64,000 nucleotides of DNA from Motiliproteus sp. MSK22-1 (lineage in GTDB: Bacteria; Pseudomonadota; Gammaproteobacteria; Pseudomonadales; Balneatricaceae), in NCBI RefSeq assembly GCF_001968815.1, contig NZ_MIEQ01000096.1, forward strand, positions 186,001 to 250,000, in the 5' to 3' direction. Positions 18,046 to 26,555 of the stretch are shown here, one piece after another (within the stretch, counting starts at the first letter, position 1; every line of letters starts with the position of its first letter). Position numbers and translations under genes: made by a program. The notes below the pieces were generated by a model that saw only the letters and a list, made by a program, of their open reading frames with translations, was not told the origin of the DNA and did not search any database.

Positions 18046-19134
18046 TTATGAAGCTGCGTAACGTTCAAATATTTCAATGTATGAGTTGATCATATGATCC
18101 AGAGAAAATTTCTTTGATACCCGCTCGTAGCCCTCGTTTCCCATCTGTTTTCTTAAGTTGGGGGAGGCAATCAGCTCTCTCAGTGCATTTGCCAGTGCTT
18201 CAGCGTTTGAGGGAGGGATCAGTATGCCCGTTTTTCCGTTGTCTATAATATCAACGATCCCTCCTACCTGAGTGGCCACTACGGGCTTCGCCATTGCGCC
18301 AGCCTCAATAAACACCAACCCAAATGCTTCTTCCAACGAGGGTTGAACAAATATATCTGCAGCTTCCATCCATTCAGGTGCATTATCGATTTGTCCCAGA
18401 AAGTTGACCTGTTTGGATAGATTTAGCCTGCTGGCCATTTCTTCTAGATTTTTTCTCTCTGCCGGACTGCCATCGCCAGCAATATAGAGAACCAGTTCCG
18501 GGTGGTCTGGGAGCAGCATGGCCAGCGCTTCCAGCGTGAATTGATGCCCTTTGATTTCACCCAGATGCCCGAGACTGAATATCATTAATTTCGAAGGGTC
18601 TATATCCAGTCGCTTTCGCTGTTTTTCTATTGAAGACAGTGTGGGTGGTTGGTCGATACGAGTACCCCCATGAACCACTGAGCTGTTATTGGTTGAAACT
18701 TTAAGCTTCTCTCTAAGCAATCTCATCCGGTCATTGGAAACGGATACAAAATGACTAAGACTAAGTTTAATAAGACTGTTTACAGTGGATGGTTCGTAAC
18801 GGGCCATGTCTGAGCGATGAAAGGTGCCAATGGTTTTTACCCCGCATATTCGACCGGCCAGACCTGCGTAAAGCTGACTGAATTCGCAATGGGCATGGAT
18901 GATATCGATATTGGATTGTCTGATCAGCGCTATCAGTTTAAATACCAGTGACCAATTGATGCCTTTCCGACGATTTATAACTACGATGCCAGGGAGTTCA
19001 ACCCAATCTGCCGGTTGTGAAAAGCAGACTGGAGTTACTGTAATACCACTTTGGCGCAATCCTTCGACCGTATCTGAAAACCTTACTGTGCGGCCGCCTT
19101 TTTCAAGGCTCTGAACAACTTCCATTACGTTCAT
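18046..19134 (-). CDS. glycosyltransferase family 4
   Basis: This 362-residue GT-B retaining glycosyltransferase begins with the acceptor-side loop VQSLEKGGRTVRFSD, a common start in exosortase-linked GT4 enzymes. IIHAHCEFSQLYAGLAG follows. The nucleotide-sugar domain has PSLEEAFGLVFIEAGAMAKP, with the two glutamates of the E-x7-E motif, and VVATQVGGIVDII. It should add one sugar to the lipid-linked repeat on the cytoplasmic face. The AGGGAA ribosome site precedes the ATG by nine bases. It is divergent from the GT4 gene at 19272 and probably begins the operon running down to 15402. Confidence 0.93.
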   Translation of the reverse strand: MNVMEVVQSLEKGGRTVRFSDTVEGLRQSGITVTPVCFSQPADWVELPGIVVINRRKGINWSLVFKLIALIRQSNIDIIHAHCEFSQLYAGLAGRICGVKTIGTFHRSDMARYEPSTVNSLIKLSLSHFVSVSNDRMRLLREKLKVSTNNSSVVHGGTRIDQPPTLSSIEKQRKRLDIDPSKLMIFSLGHLGEIKGHQFTLEALAMLLPDHPELVLYIAGDGSPAERKNLEEMASRLNLSKQVNFLGQIDNAPEWMEAADIFVQPSLEEAFGLVFIEAGAMAKPVVATQVGGIVDIIDNGKTGILIPPSNAEALANALRELIASPNLRKQMGNEGYERVSKKFSLDHMINSYIEIFERYAAS

Positions 19135-19271
19135 TTTTTATGAATTCCCTCACTGTTCGCGCTATATATAAATGATTTGACAGAAAAAGCTGTTTTATCA
19201 ACAGCGACAGACTTATCATGCAACATTTGATTTTCCAATATGTCAGTATACAGAATTAAGCGCCCCTAGAA

Positions 19272-20342
19272 ATGAGAAAACCAACATCTGTAGCTCATGT
19301 TGTCGCCAGCCTTAAGGTTGGCGGTGCTGAACGTTTTGTAATAGATCTTTGTCGTTCACAGGCAAAAAAAGGGCTGCAACCTATTATTGTTTCCCTGGGG
19401 GCTGCTGATGATCTTTTAGTGGCTGAAGCGGCTACCCAGAACATACCCGTGACCATTATAACGGGTAGCAGATCTACCAAGCAGTTAAGGATGTTTCTTA
19501 CCCTGAAAAAATGCCAGATATTGCATGTCCATTCTCCCCATTCGCTGAAGTTTATGTCCTTCGTATTGCCGTTACTCAGGAAGAAAAAAATTGTCTATAC
19601 CCGACATGGAGCCGCGCCATTAAAAGCCAATCACTGGGTTCGTTTACATAAGCATGCAGCGCGTTTTATAAACGCTATTGCCTTTGTTTCAAAGGAAGGG
19701 GCTGATGCATTTCACTCAACGCATGATTGGCGGAATGTTCCCAGTCTGGTTATAGATAACGGTGTTAGCATTGATCAAATGCGACCGGAGCCCCTTAACT
19801 CTGAGATGGGTGTTCTGCGGCTGGGTTCTGTTGGAAGGATGGTTCCCTTAAAAAATCAAATAGGGCTGCTGCATGCCATAGCGCTTTTGGACAAGCAAAC
19901 AAGATCAGGGATCGAAGTGCATTTTTTTGGCGATGGTGATTGTTTATCAGACCTAAAGGAATACCATTCATCCAACCTCAACGACATCAATGTCGTTTTT
20001 CACGGAATGATTAAAGACCGTGATAAAATTTATAACTCTTTCGATGCTTTGGTCGTGACTTCGGAAACAGAAGGGCTGTCGTTAGCTATTATTGAAGCTA
20101 TGGTTTACCAACGGGCTATTATTGCAACCGATGTTGGTGGCAATCCTCGTCTGGTTGAAAATGATGTAACCGGGTGGCTAATACCCTACAACGACCCAAA
20201 CGTCCTTAGCGGCTGTATTCGGCGTTTGATGGAAAGTCCTCAACTTCTTGCAAAATTGGCACAGGCCTCCCGTACAAAAGTGTTGGCTGAATTCTCGATT
20301 GATGCTGCAGCGATGAAATATGAAGAACTCTACAAACTCTAG
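19272..20342 (+). CDS. glycosyltransferase family 4
   Basis: This is a 356-residue GT-B enzyme with VASLKVGGAERFVIDL at residues 10-25 (the G-G-A-E-R signature), LHVHSPHSLKF, and a C-terminal donor domain with SETEGLSLAIIEAMVYQ and IATDVGGNPRLVENDVTG. It is a typical polysaccharide GT4, whose donor and linkage are not predictable. It begins a plus-strand operon through 22901 and overlaps the next gene by 23 bases, which implies translational coupling. Confidence 0.93.
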   Translation: MRKPTSVAHVVASLKVGGAERFVIDLCRSQAKKGLQPIIVSLGAADDLLVAEAATQNIPVTIITGSRSTKQLRMFLTLKKCQILHVHSPHSLKFMSFVLPLLRKKKIVYTRHGAAPLKANHWVRLHKHAARFINAIAFVSKEGADAFHSTHDWRNVPSLVIDNGVSIDQMRPEPLNSEMGVLRLGSVGRMVPLKNQIGLLHAIALLDKQTRSGIEVHFFGDGDCLSDLKEYHSSNLNDINVVFHGMIKDRDKIYNSFDALVVTSETEGLSLAIIEAMVYQRAIIATDVGGNPRLVENDVTGWLIPYNDPNVLSGCIRRLMESPQLLAKLAQASRTKVLAEFSIDAAAMKYEELYKL

Positions 20343-21309
20343 GTCTCAAAAATTCTGGAGATTATTTTTTTTAGCTACGTTTGGTTTTGTCGTTGCAATT
20401 ACCTTACTGCCGTTCTGGCCCGAAACGTCGCTGTTCTCGATTTTGGGGTACGTGCTTCTCTTTGCACCTCGCTGGTGGGTTCTGGCAATTCCTCTTTTCC
20501 TTATTCTGGGCTATCGATCTTACTCACGCTGGCAACGATATGCCTTGTTACCGTTATTTGTCCTCTGTATTAATTTTCTTGATGTGCAATGGTTGCCTAG
20601 TTATTCAATTGATGAAACCGACACACTTGATATAAAGGTGATGTCCGTTAACGTTGGTAACTCTGGTGACAAGCAAAGTCTTCGGCGACTTATAGAAGAA
20701 AACGAACCTTATGTTGTCTTTCTGCAGGAGGCTCGTAAGGCGTCCATGGAGCAGATTTTTGACGATAGCTGGATAACAGATTGCGCGGGTTCTCTCTGTA
20801 TCGCCAGTAAGTTTGCAATCCAGCGAGTGGACGCCTTGAGTCGAAGGAGCTTAGGAGGTTGGGGGGCATTTGCAACCAAATATAATGCCGATATTTTCGG
20901 AGAAAAAGTGCAGCTGATTAATGTTCATCTGGATACACCGAGGGCTGTATTAGAAGGCCTGATTCATATGGATGTGGATATTTCTAACGCCGATGACAAT
21001 TCCCTGAGTAGGAATGTACAGGCCAGTTTAGTGAGCAGCTGGGTGGAAGACAGGTTGCCAGCGATTATCGCCGGTGATTTCAATATGCCCGATAACGAAA
21101 ACATCTATCAGCGCTACCTTGGTAAGCTCAACAATGTATTAGACTATTCAGACATAGGGTTGCGCTATACCAAATATACCAAGTGGCACGGTATAAGAAT
21201 CGACCATATACTATTCAGTGATTACTTCACAGCAAAACGGGCTGATGTGCTTGATGATTTTGGAGGAGATCACCGGCCTGTTCTTGCCGTCCTTGGTCAA
21301 CCAATATGA
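20320..21309 (+). CDS. membrane-anchored endonuclease/exonuclease/phosphatase-fold protein
   Basis: This 329-residue protein has three N-terminal membrane helices (about residues 12-100) and an EEP domain. The motifs MSVNVGN, VVFLQEA, LINVHLDTP, AGDFNMP and GGDHRPV supply the metal-binding Asn, Glu, Asp and the catalytic DH pair. The domain is probably periplasmic. EEP enzymes cleave phosphodiesters in nucleic acids, phosphoinositides or lipids. In a polysaccharide cluster an action on a lipid-linked or phosphate-linked intermediate is conceivable, but that is inference. It overlaps the preceding GT4 gene and is followed 11 bases later by the unknown secreted protein. Confidence 0.88.
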   Translation: MKNSTNSRSQKFWRLFFLATFGFVVAITLLPFWPETSLFSILGYVLLFAPRWWVLAIPLFLILGYRSYSRWQRYALLPLFVLCINFLDVQWLPSYSIDETDTLDIKVMSVNVGNSGDKQSLRRLIEENEPYVVFLQEARKASMEQIFDDSWITDCAGSLCIASKFAIQRVDALSRRSLGGWGAFATKYNADIFGEKVQLINVHLDTPRAVLEGLIHMDVDISNADDNSLSRNVQASLVSSWVEDRLPAIIAGDFNMPDNENIYQRYLGKLNNVLDYSDIGLRYTKYTKWHGIRIDHILFSDYFTAKRADVLDDFGGDHRPVLAVLGQPI

Positions 21310-21320
21310 GATAGATTGTT

Positions 21321-22901
21321 TTGAAACAAGCAATTTTTAAATCAGTGACTCTGCTACGAATCGTACTGATATGGACGTTTTCAGCTTTCGTCTTTGGGGG
21401 GGTAGGGGCATCAGCTCAGTCTCAGGCGGCTGATACCCCATCAGAGTCATACTCATCTATTCGGATAACGATTCAGGAAGCGGTATTCAGCGGAATTTAT
21501 CATCTTCTTATCCCACCTAATACTCTGAAGGCCGATTCAAGCGTACAGATAAAGCTTAGTGATATCGATGTTGAGGTTGAGCTGGTGCCAGCTCTTTTGT
21601 GGCCAGATTCCTCCCATAGGAGTCAGGACCAGAGCCGTTATATTAGAGTGTTAAGTGTCAGGTTTTTGAAGCCGCCGGTGGTGCCAAAGACTTATACATT
21701 GTTTTGGTCAGACGGTGCCGATAGCGGCAACAGAGTATCAAGTCATTCAGTTTGGGCTAACGATCAGGATGGGCCTGTAGGTCTTTTACGGGAAGTTGAG
21801 GGCTGGTCCAAAAGCAGTATGCTTCTTCATCCTCTGGATGACAGTGCTGATACTGATCAGTATCTCAGTGCGCAAAAAAAGCATGCGCTATTTGTTACTG
21901 ATGAACAACTCATGAGAGAAAAGAAGTACCCTCCTCAAAGGGCCAGCCAATGGCTCTATGATCGCCCTCAGGCCCTTTATCAGCTGTATATCATGAGTGG
22001 TGAGTCGCAATGGAAAGACCTTGCCGATCGCGATTCCGAACTTTACCTTCAGTATGTTGATACGGATGGCTTTTTTTCCCTGAAAAAAGGAGATGTAAAA
22101 TATCTGAACAGTCGAGGGATCCTATACCGGTTTATGCTTAATGGAGATCCTGATAGCAAAGCTGCGCTAAAGCGCATGTTTTCTGCCTCGTTAAGGTGGG
22201 AGCCTGTTTATGACATGGGGCGTGGCTTTTGGACTGAGCGTAACCAGGCCGCTGCACTAAATACCGCTCTTTCGTATTGGGAGCTGACGAATAGTTCGGA
22301 GGCTCTGAAAAGAATTGAACAGATCGTTGATGCAACCTATGCAATGACGTTTCAGCCAGTTTCCAATTGGCCTGTCATCGGCTGTCCTCAGCATGCGTTT
22401 AGGGCGCATGAGGGAAAAGGGGACGATTCGGCGGTCTGCTCACCCTGGATGATGGCGCTTCTGGCTGATGGTCTGTGGCGTTATTATCAGTTGACGGGGG
22501 ATACTAAATCAGCCGATTTGATCAAAAGTTTCGGAGAATTCGTGCTGAATCACGGAGTTTACTTCGGTAAAGGGCATGCGCAGATTACAGGGAAGGTAAT
22601 ACCCCGCTATTTGGCTGCTTTGGACAGCCCTCATCTGGTCGAAGAGAATCAGTGGAGTGACATCCGTCATGGTTGTGATATAGCCGCATTATTGGGTAAA
22701 TCGGTATATATTAAATCTGAGAGGAATGAGTCAGATGTACTGCTCAGACAGCTGTTTAGCGTATTTGCAGAACGCTGTATCAAGGCAAGTAATAAAGCTA
22801 ATACCAAGTCCTATTCTGTAATTATGCCGCCACGCAGGTTTGGTTGGCGATATTCCACGTCTAGCGATTTACCCTGGCTTGTTGATATGTTGCTTGAGTA
22901 A
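21321..22901 (+). CDS. exported protein of unknown function, helical-barrel hydrolase/lyase-like
   Basis: This is a 526-residue protein with a signal peptide (about residues 1-33, ending GASAQSQA). Residues 40-175 look like a beta domain. Residues 185-500 are helix-rich with aromatic motifs such as ASQWLYDRPQALYQLY, GRGFWTERNQAAALNTALSYW and AFRAHEGKGDDSAVCSPWMMALLADGLWRYY (quoted in parts). This pattern recalls the (alpha/alpha)6 barrels of glycoside hydrolases and polysaccharide lyases. I do not recognise a defined family or assign catalytic residues. It could be the periplasmic trimming enzyme of the polysaccharide. The start is TTG at 21321; no ATG or GTG gives a signal peptide in this frame. 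It is the last gene of the 19272-22901 operon. Confidence 0.7.
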   Translation: MKQAIFKSVTLLRIVLIWTFSAFVFGGVGASAQSQAADTPSESYSSIRITIQEAVFSGIYHLLIPPNTLKADSSVQIKLSDIDVEVELVPALLWPDSSHRSQDQSRYIRVLSVRFLKPPVVPKTYTLFWSDGADSGNRVSSHSVWANDQDGPVGLLREVEGWSKSSMLLHPLDDSADTDQYLSAQKKHALFVTDEQLMREKKYPPQRASQWLYDRPQALYQLYIMSGESQWKDLADRDSELYLQYVDTDGFFSLKKGDVKYLNSRGILYRFMLNGDPDSKAALKRMFSASLRWEPVYDMGRGFWTERNQAAALNTALSYWELTNSSEALKRIEQIVDATYAMTFQPVSNWPVIGCPQHAFRAHEGKGDDSAVCSPWMMALLADGLWRYYQLTGDTKSADLIKSFGEFVLNHGVYFGKGHAQITGKVIPRYLAALDSPHLVEENQWSDIRHGCDIAALLGKSVYIKSERNESDVLLRQLFSVFAERCIKASNKANTKSYSVIMPPRRFGWRYSTSSDLPWLVDMLLE

Positions 22902-23079
22902 TTGATTTAATGAATTACTCAAAAAAACTATATACTTGAGTTCTATCAGGTTTGATTTTTAGAGAAAATTGAAATATCCGGATTGGTCGCTGTTCTGTTG
23001 GCAGTTTTAAGCTAACCGGGAAAGGTTCTGCCTGTAAGAATTCTGTTGAATAAAATGACTGCTTTTGAAGGGGCTGGCA

Positions 23080-23919
23080 GTGGAGAAAAACACCTCGGTA
23101 GTAATACCCTACTATAATAATACAGATTACATCGAAAAGGCCATTCAGTCTGTGCTGGAGCAGACTGTGCCAGCAAGAGAAATTTTGATTGTAAATGATG
23201 GATCTACGGCTGAGTCCAGGGCATTCCTGGAGCAGTTTTCCCCAGTGGCGATACTGATTGATCACCCGGAAAATCGCGGAATAGCCCATGCCAGAAACAC
23301 TGGTGTTGAGCATGCTTCTGGTGACTACGTGGCTTTTCTGGATGCGGATGATATGTGGTGTCCAGAAAAACTGGAGCTACAAGAAACATTAATGAAAAAC
23401 AATGATTCTTTGTCAGCGTGCCATTGTGGTACGGCAATATTCAAGGACGAGTTTGTTGCGATTGAGCAGTGTATAGATAAACCTATACATTTAACGCTTG
23501 AAGATTGCCTAATTGATTCTCATGTCGTTCCATCAAGCTTTTTGATTAAGCGCGAGGCATTTTTGCAGTCGGGTGGCTTTGACCCAGCTGTTCGTGCGGA
23601 AGACTATGATTTCTTTTTGACGTTGATTTCAAACGGAAATTCCATTCAGTTTATACCAGGCCCGTTAGTATGGTTTCGGCGAGCGGGGCATGGTAACGAA
23701 TCGGCCAAGTGGCAGTATATTTTCTTTGGCCGAATGCAGGTATTAAAAAAGCACTGGCGAACAATCAATAGGGCTGGTGGTTACCTGGCTCTTTTGCGCC
23801 ACTTACAGAGAACCTTCCAGCTATCTCGTTGGCGCTCTCCAAAACCATTGAGCTATCTGTTTGCGTTTTTATCGATAATATTACCGGAAATACCCGAAGG
23901 CACAGAACACAAATCATGA
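23080..23919 (+). CDS. glycosyltransferase family 2
   Basis: This 279-residue inverting GT-A enzyme has VVIPYYNNTDYIEKAIQSVL, IVNDGST (the first Asp), NRGIAHARNTG and FLDADDMW, the DxD metal and nucleotide-sugar site. EDYDFFLTL is the likely catalytic-base region. I use GTG at 23080 because TGAAGGGG at 23066-23073 is well placed before it; a TTG at 23065 is in frame. It is clearly paralogous to the GT2 at 39313-40143, sharing the same YYN opening, DADD.W.P.KLELQ block and HG ending. Single-gene spacing on both sides suggests it is transcribed with the cytidylyltransferase downstream or alone. Confidence 0.92.
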   Translation: MEKNTSVVIPYYNNTDYIEKAIQSVLEQTVPAREILIVNDGSTAESRAFLEQFSPVAILIDHPENRGIAHARNTGVEHASGDYVAFLDADDMWCPEKLELQETLMKNNDSLSACHCGTAIFKDEFVAIEQCIDKPIHLTLEDCLIDSHVVPSSFLIKREAFLQSGGFDPAVRAEDYDFFLTLISNGNSIQFIPGPLVWFRRAGHGNESAKWQYIFFGRMQVLKKHWRTINRAGGYLALLRHLQRTFQLSRWRSPKPLSYLFAFLSIILPEIPEGTEHKS

Positions 23920-24060
23920 AGATATATAAATTTCGAGTTTGCTTTGTTACCGGTTATTTGTTGTCAGTAATCATTTTCCACTGAAACGCTGGTGATAGTT
24001 TATTTTCAGCGTGCTTCGAGAACTTAGTCTAAACCGATAAAATTTTAGGTGAGGAATATT

Positions 24061-24483
24061 ATGATTCTGGGATACACAACAGGTGTTTTCGATTTGTTTC
24101 ACATTGGTCACGTTAACTTATTGCGAAATGCCAAAGCAATGTGTGACAAGTTGGTTGTAGGAGTGACAACCGATGAGCTTGTTAGTTACAAGAACAAAAA
24201 GGCAGTTATTTCCTTTGAAGAACGGATGGAAGTTGTAAGAGCCTGTCGTTATGTGGATGCTGTTATTCCTCAAGAGGATATGGACAAATTTGCTCAATGG
24301 GAAAAGGTCAAGTTTGATCTTGTCTTTGTAGGAGACGATTGGTTCAAGACAGAAAAGTGGCAAACGATAGATAATAAATTTAAGGAAGTGGGTGTCAGGG
24401 TTGTGTACTTTCCCTACTCGAAAGGAACGTCTTCTACATTGATAAACAATGTACTTCTTGATCTTCGCAGCGATAAAAAGTAA
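24061..24483 (+). CDS. glycerol-3-phosphate cytidylyltransferase-like protein (TagD/TarD family)
   Basis: This 140-residue nucleotidyltransferase has the HIGH motif at residues 14-17 (GVFDLFHIGHVNLL), VVGVTTDELVSYKNKK, FVGDDWF and the C-terminal GTSSTLI. These closely follow TagD, which makes CDP-glycerol from CTP and glycerol-3-phosphate. I choose ATG 24061 because AGGTGAGG at 24046-24053 is its ribosome site; a GTG at 24049 is inside that site. It lies 35 bases before the asparagine-synthase-like gene and about 2 kb from a CDP-glycerol glycerophosphotransferase-like gene, so donor maker and user are both present. A CDP-ribitol or other polyol product is also possible. Confidence 0.88.
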   Translation: MILGYTTGVFDLFHIGHVNLLRNAKAMCDKLVVGVTTDELVSYKNKKAVISFEERMEVVRACRYVDAVIPQEDMDKFAQWEKVKFDLVFVGDDWFKTEKWQTIDNKFKEVGVRVVYFPYSKGTSSTLINNVLLDLRSDKK

Positions 24484-24518
24484 TTCATAGCCTGGATTTA
24501 CCTCCGACAAGGATACTT

Positions 24519-26444
24519 ATGTGTGGAATATTAGCCTGTATCGGGTCTGTAAATAATAGCGTTACCTCCGAACAGTTCTCAAAAGCGTTGGCTTTGTTGT
24601 CTCATCGCGGACCCGATGATGCTGGCTATGACGAGTTTTGTGGTAACAAGCTTGGCCATACTCGCTTAAGTATTCAGGATTTATCAGATGTTGCGCATCA
24701 GCCGATGTATTCCGATAAGCATGATGTGGCGGTTATATTTAATGGTGAAATTTATAACTTCAAAGAAATCCGTCTGGAATTGGAGTCGCTGGGCGTAACC
24801 TTTAATACCCAGTCTGATACAGAGGTACTGCTAAAAGCCTATGTGGAATATGGGATAGGTTGCCTTAGCCGGTTTATAGGTATGTTTTCCATTATTCTGG
24901 TCGATAGCAGGCCAGGCAGCATGTGCACCTATGTGGTCAGGGATCGATTAGGGATCAAGCCGCTTTACTATTTTCACAAGGATGGCGGGTTTATCTTTTC
25001 ATCTGAAGTGAAATCAATTCTATCGTTGGCAAAACAAAAGTTTAAACTGAACAAACGTAGTGTTTCTTCCTATTTATCCTTTCGTTATTCGATTCTTGAT
25101 GAAACTTTTTTTGAAGGTATTGAGTGCCTGAAGCCAGGAACTTATATTCGTATAGATGAGAAGGGCTATAAAGAGCAAGCATACTGGAGTCTGGCTGACC
25201 AGGTTGTTGGTAATCCGCAAGATAAAGGGGAACAGTATTATCTTGATCGGCTGGATGAGCTGCTAACATCATCAATAAAGTATCGAATGATATCAGATGT
25301 GCCTTTCGGCGCATATCTGTCTGGAGGTGTTGATTCAAGCCTGGTGACAGCCTTGATGTCTTCGGAATCTGATGAACCAATCAAGACCTATACCATTGGC
25401 TTCAATGAGAGTGGCTACAACGAGTTTGAATATGCCGATATTGTTGCCCGGCAATATCAAACCAAACACAAGCAAATTGTTCTTAACAGCGATGGCTATT
25501 TTGACACCCTGAGCACGCTGATTAAGTACAAGGATGCTCCTTTATCTGTTCCAAACGAAGTGCCTCTTTATCTGATGAGTAAAGAACTAAAAAAAGATAT
25601 TACCGTGGTACTTTCCGGAGAGGGGGCTGACGAAATTTTCGGAGGTTATGGGCGAATATTTCGTTCGGCAGATGACTACAGAAATCAAAAAGCTCTTCAT
25701 TCTGACGAGCAAACGGCTGAAAAATATAATAAAAAATACAATGGGCAACTGTTTGAAAAGGAGGTTGATCACTTCTTTTATAACTACAGCTATACCAAGC
25801 CAGAAGTAAAATCTCAGTTGTTGTCCAAGAACTTTGACTGGCAATCAATAGACGCGCAACTTATCCAAAGATTTGCAGATAGTTTTGATGAAATCAATTC
25901 GGAAGACTATCTTACTAAGATGATGTACACCTTCGAAACGATCCATCTACAGGGTTTGTTGTATCGCGTTGATACCACCACAATGGCTGCCTCCGTAGAA
26001 GCGAGGGTGCCATTTGTTGATCATCGATTAGTTGAGTTTGCGTTCAGTATTCCGAATAAGTACAAGCTTAAGTGGAATGCTGAGTTAGATGAAGAGCTTG
26101 CAAAAGCAAAAATTTCAGATGATGTTTCTGAACTTCATGATACACCGAAGTACATACTTAAGAAGGTTTCAGAAAAATATCTACCTGACCAAGTACTGTA
26201 CAGAAAGAAGATGGGTTTTCCTGTTCCTCTGGACAAGTGGTTGGGAGGTAGTTTTGCCGATACCGCCAGAAAAGTTTTGTCAGATAACGAGAATGCAGCA
26301 GCGGAAGTTATTGATGTTGAGTTTGTTTTAACGCTGCTGGAAGACCCCAATCTGTCTAATGATCATGCCTTGGCGATGAAAATCTGGATGGTGCTGAACT
26401 TGTTTTTGTTTTGTAGCCAGTATAAAACTCAGCTTATACGTTAG
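24519..26444 (+). CDS. asnB: asparagine synthase (glutamine-hydrolysing)-like amidotransferase
   Basis: This 641-residue two-domain protein has the N-terminal class II glutaminase with nucleophile Cys2 (MCGILAC), SHRGPDD and NGEIYNF. The synthetase domain has the ATP pyrophosphatase loop SGGVDSS at about 268-274 and VLSGEGADEIFGGYGR. Length and motifs fit AsnB-like enzymes. In polysaccharide loci such enzymes often amidate sugar carboxylates or other acids instead of aspartate, and exosortase A clusters have their own amidotransferase family. It is preceded by ACAAGGA and sits in the TagD-like/AsnB-like pair. Housekeeping asparagine synthesis remains possible. Confidence 0.88.
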   Translation: MCGILACIGSVNNSVTSEQFSKALALLSHRGPDDAGYDEFCGNKLGHTRLSIQDLSDVAHQPMYSDKHDVAVIFNGEIYNFKEIRLELESLGVTFNTQSDTEVLLKAYVEYGIGCLSRFIGMFSIILVDSRPGSMCTYVVRDRLGIKPLYYFHKDGGFIFSSEVKSILSLAKQKFKLNKRSVSSYLSFRYSILDETFFEGIECLKPGTYIRIDEKGYKEQAYWSLADQVVGNPQDKGEQYYLDRLDELLTSSIKYRMISDVPFGAYLSGGVDSSLVTALMSSESDEPIKTYTIGFNESGYNEFEYADIVARQYQTKHKQIVLNSDGYFDTLSTLIKYKDAPLSVPNEVPLYLMSKELKKDITVVLSGEGADEIFGGYGRIFRSADDYRNQKALHSDEQTAEKYNKKYNGQLFEKEVDHFFYNYSYTKPEVKSQLLSKNFDWQSIDAQLIQRFADSFDEINSEDYLTKMMYTFETIHLQGLLYRVDTTTMAASVEARVPFVDHRLVEFAFSIPNKYKLKWNAELDEELAKAKISDDVSELHDTPKYILKKVSEKYLPDQVLYRKKMGFPVPLDKWLGGSFADTARKVLSDNENAAAEVIDVEFVLTLLEDPNLSNDHALAMKIWMVLNLFLFCSQYKTQLIR

Positions 26445-26555
26445 GTTTTTCAGTTCCTGGCGAGGTAATGTATGCGCTTATCAAGCCTCACAGATAAGAA
26501 AGACAATAATTTTAGCTTAGTACTTGCTGTATTAGTTTAATTTTGATGGCTTTAT

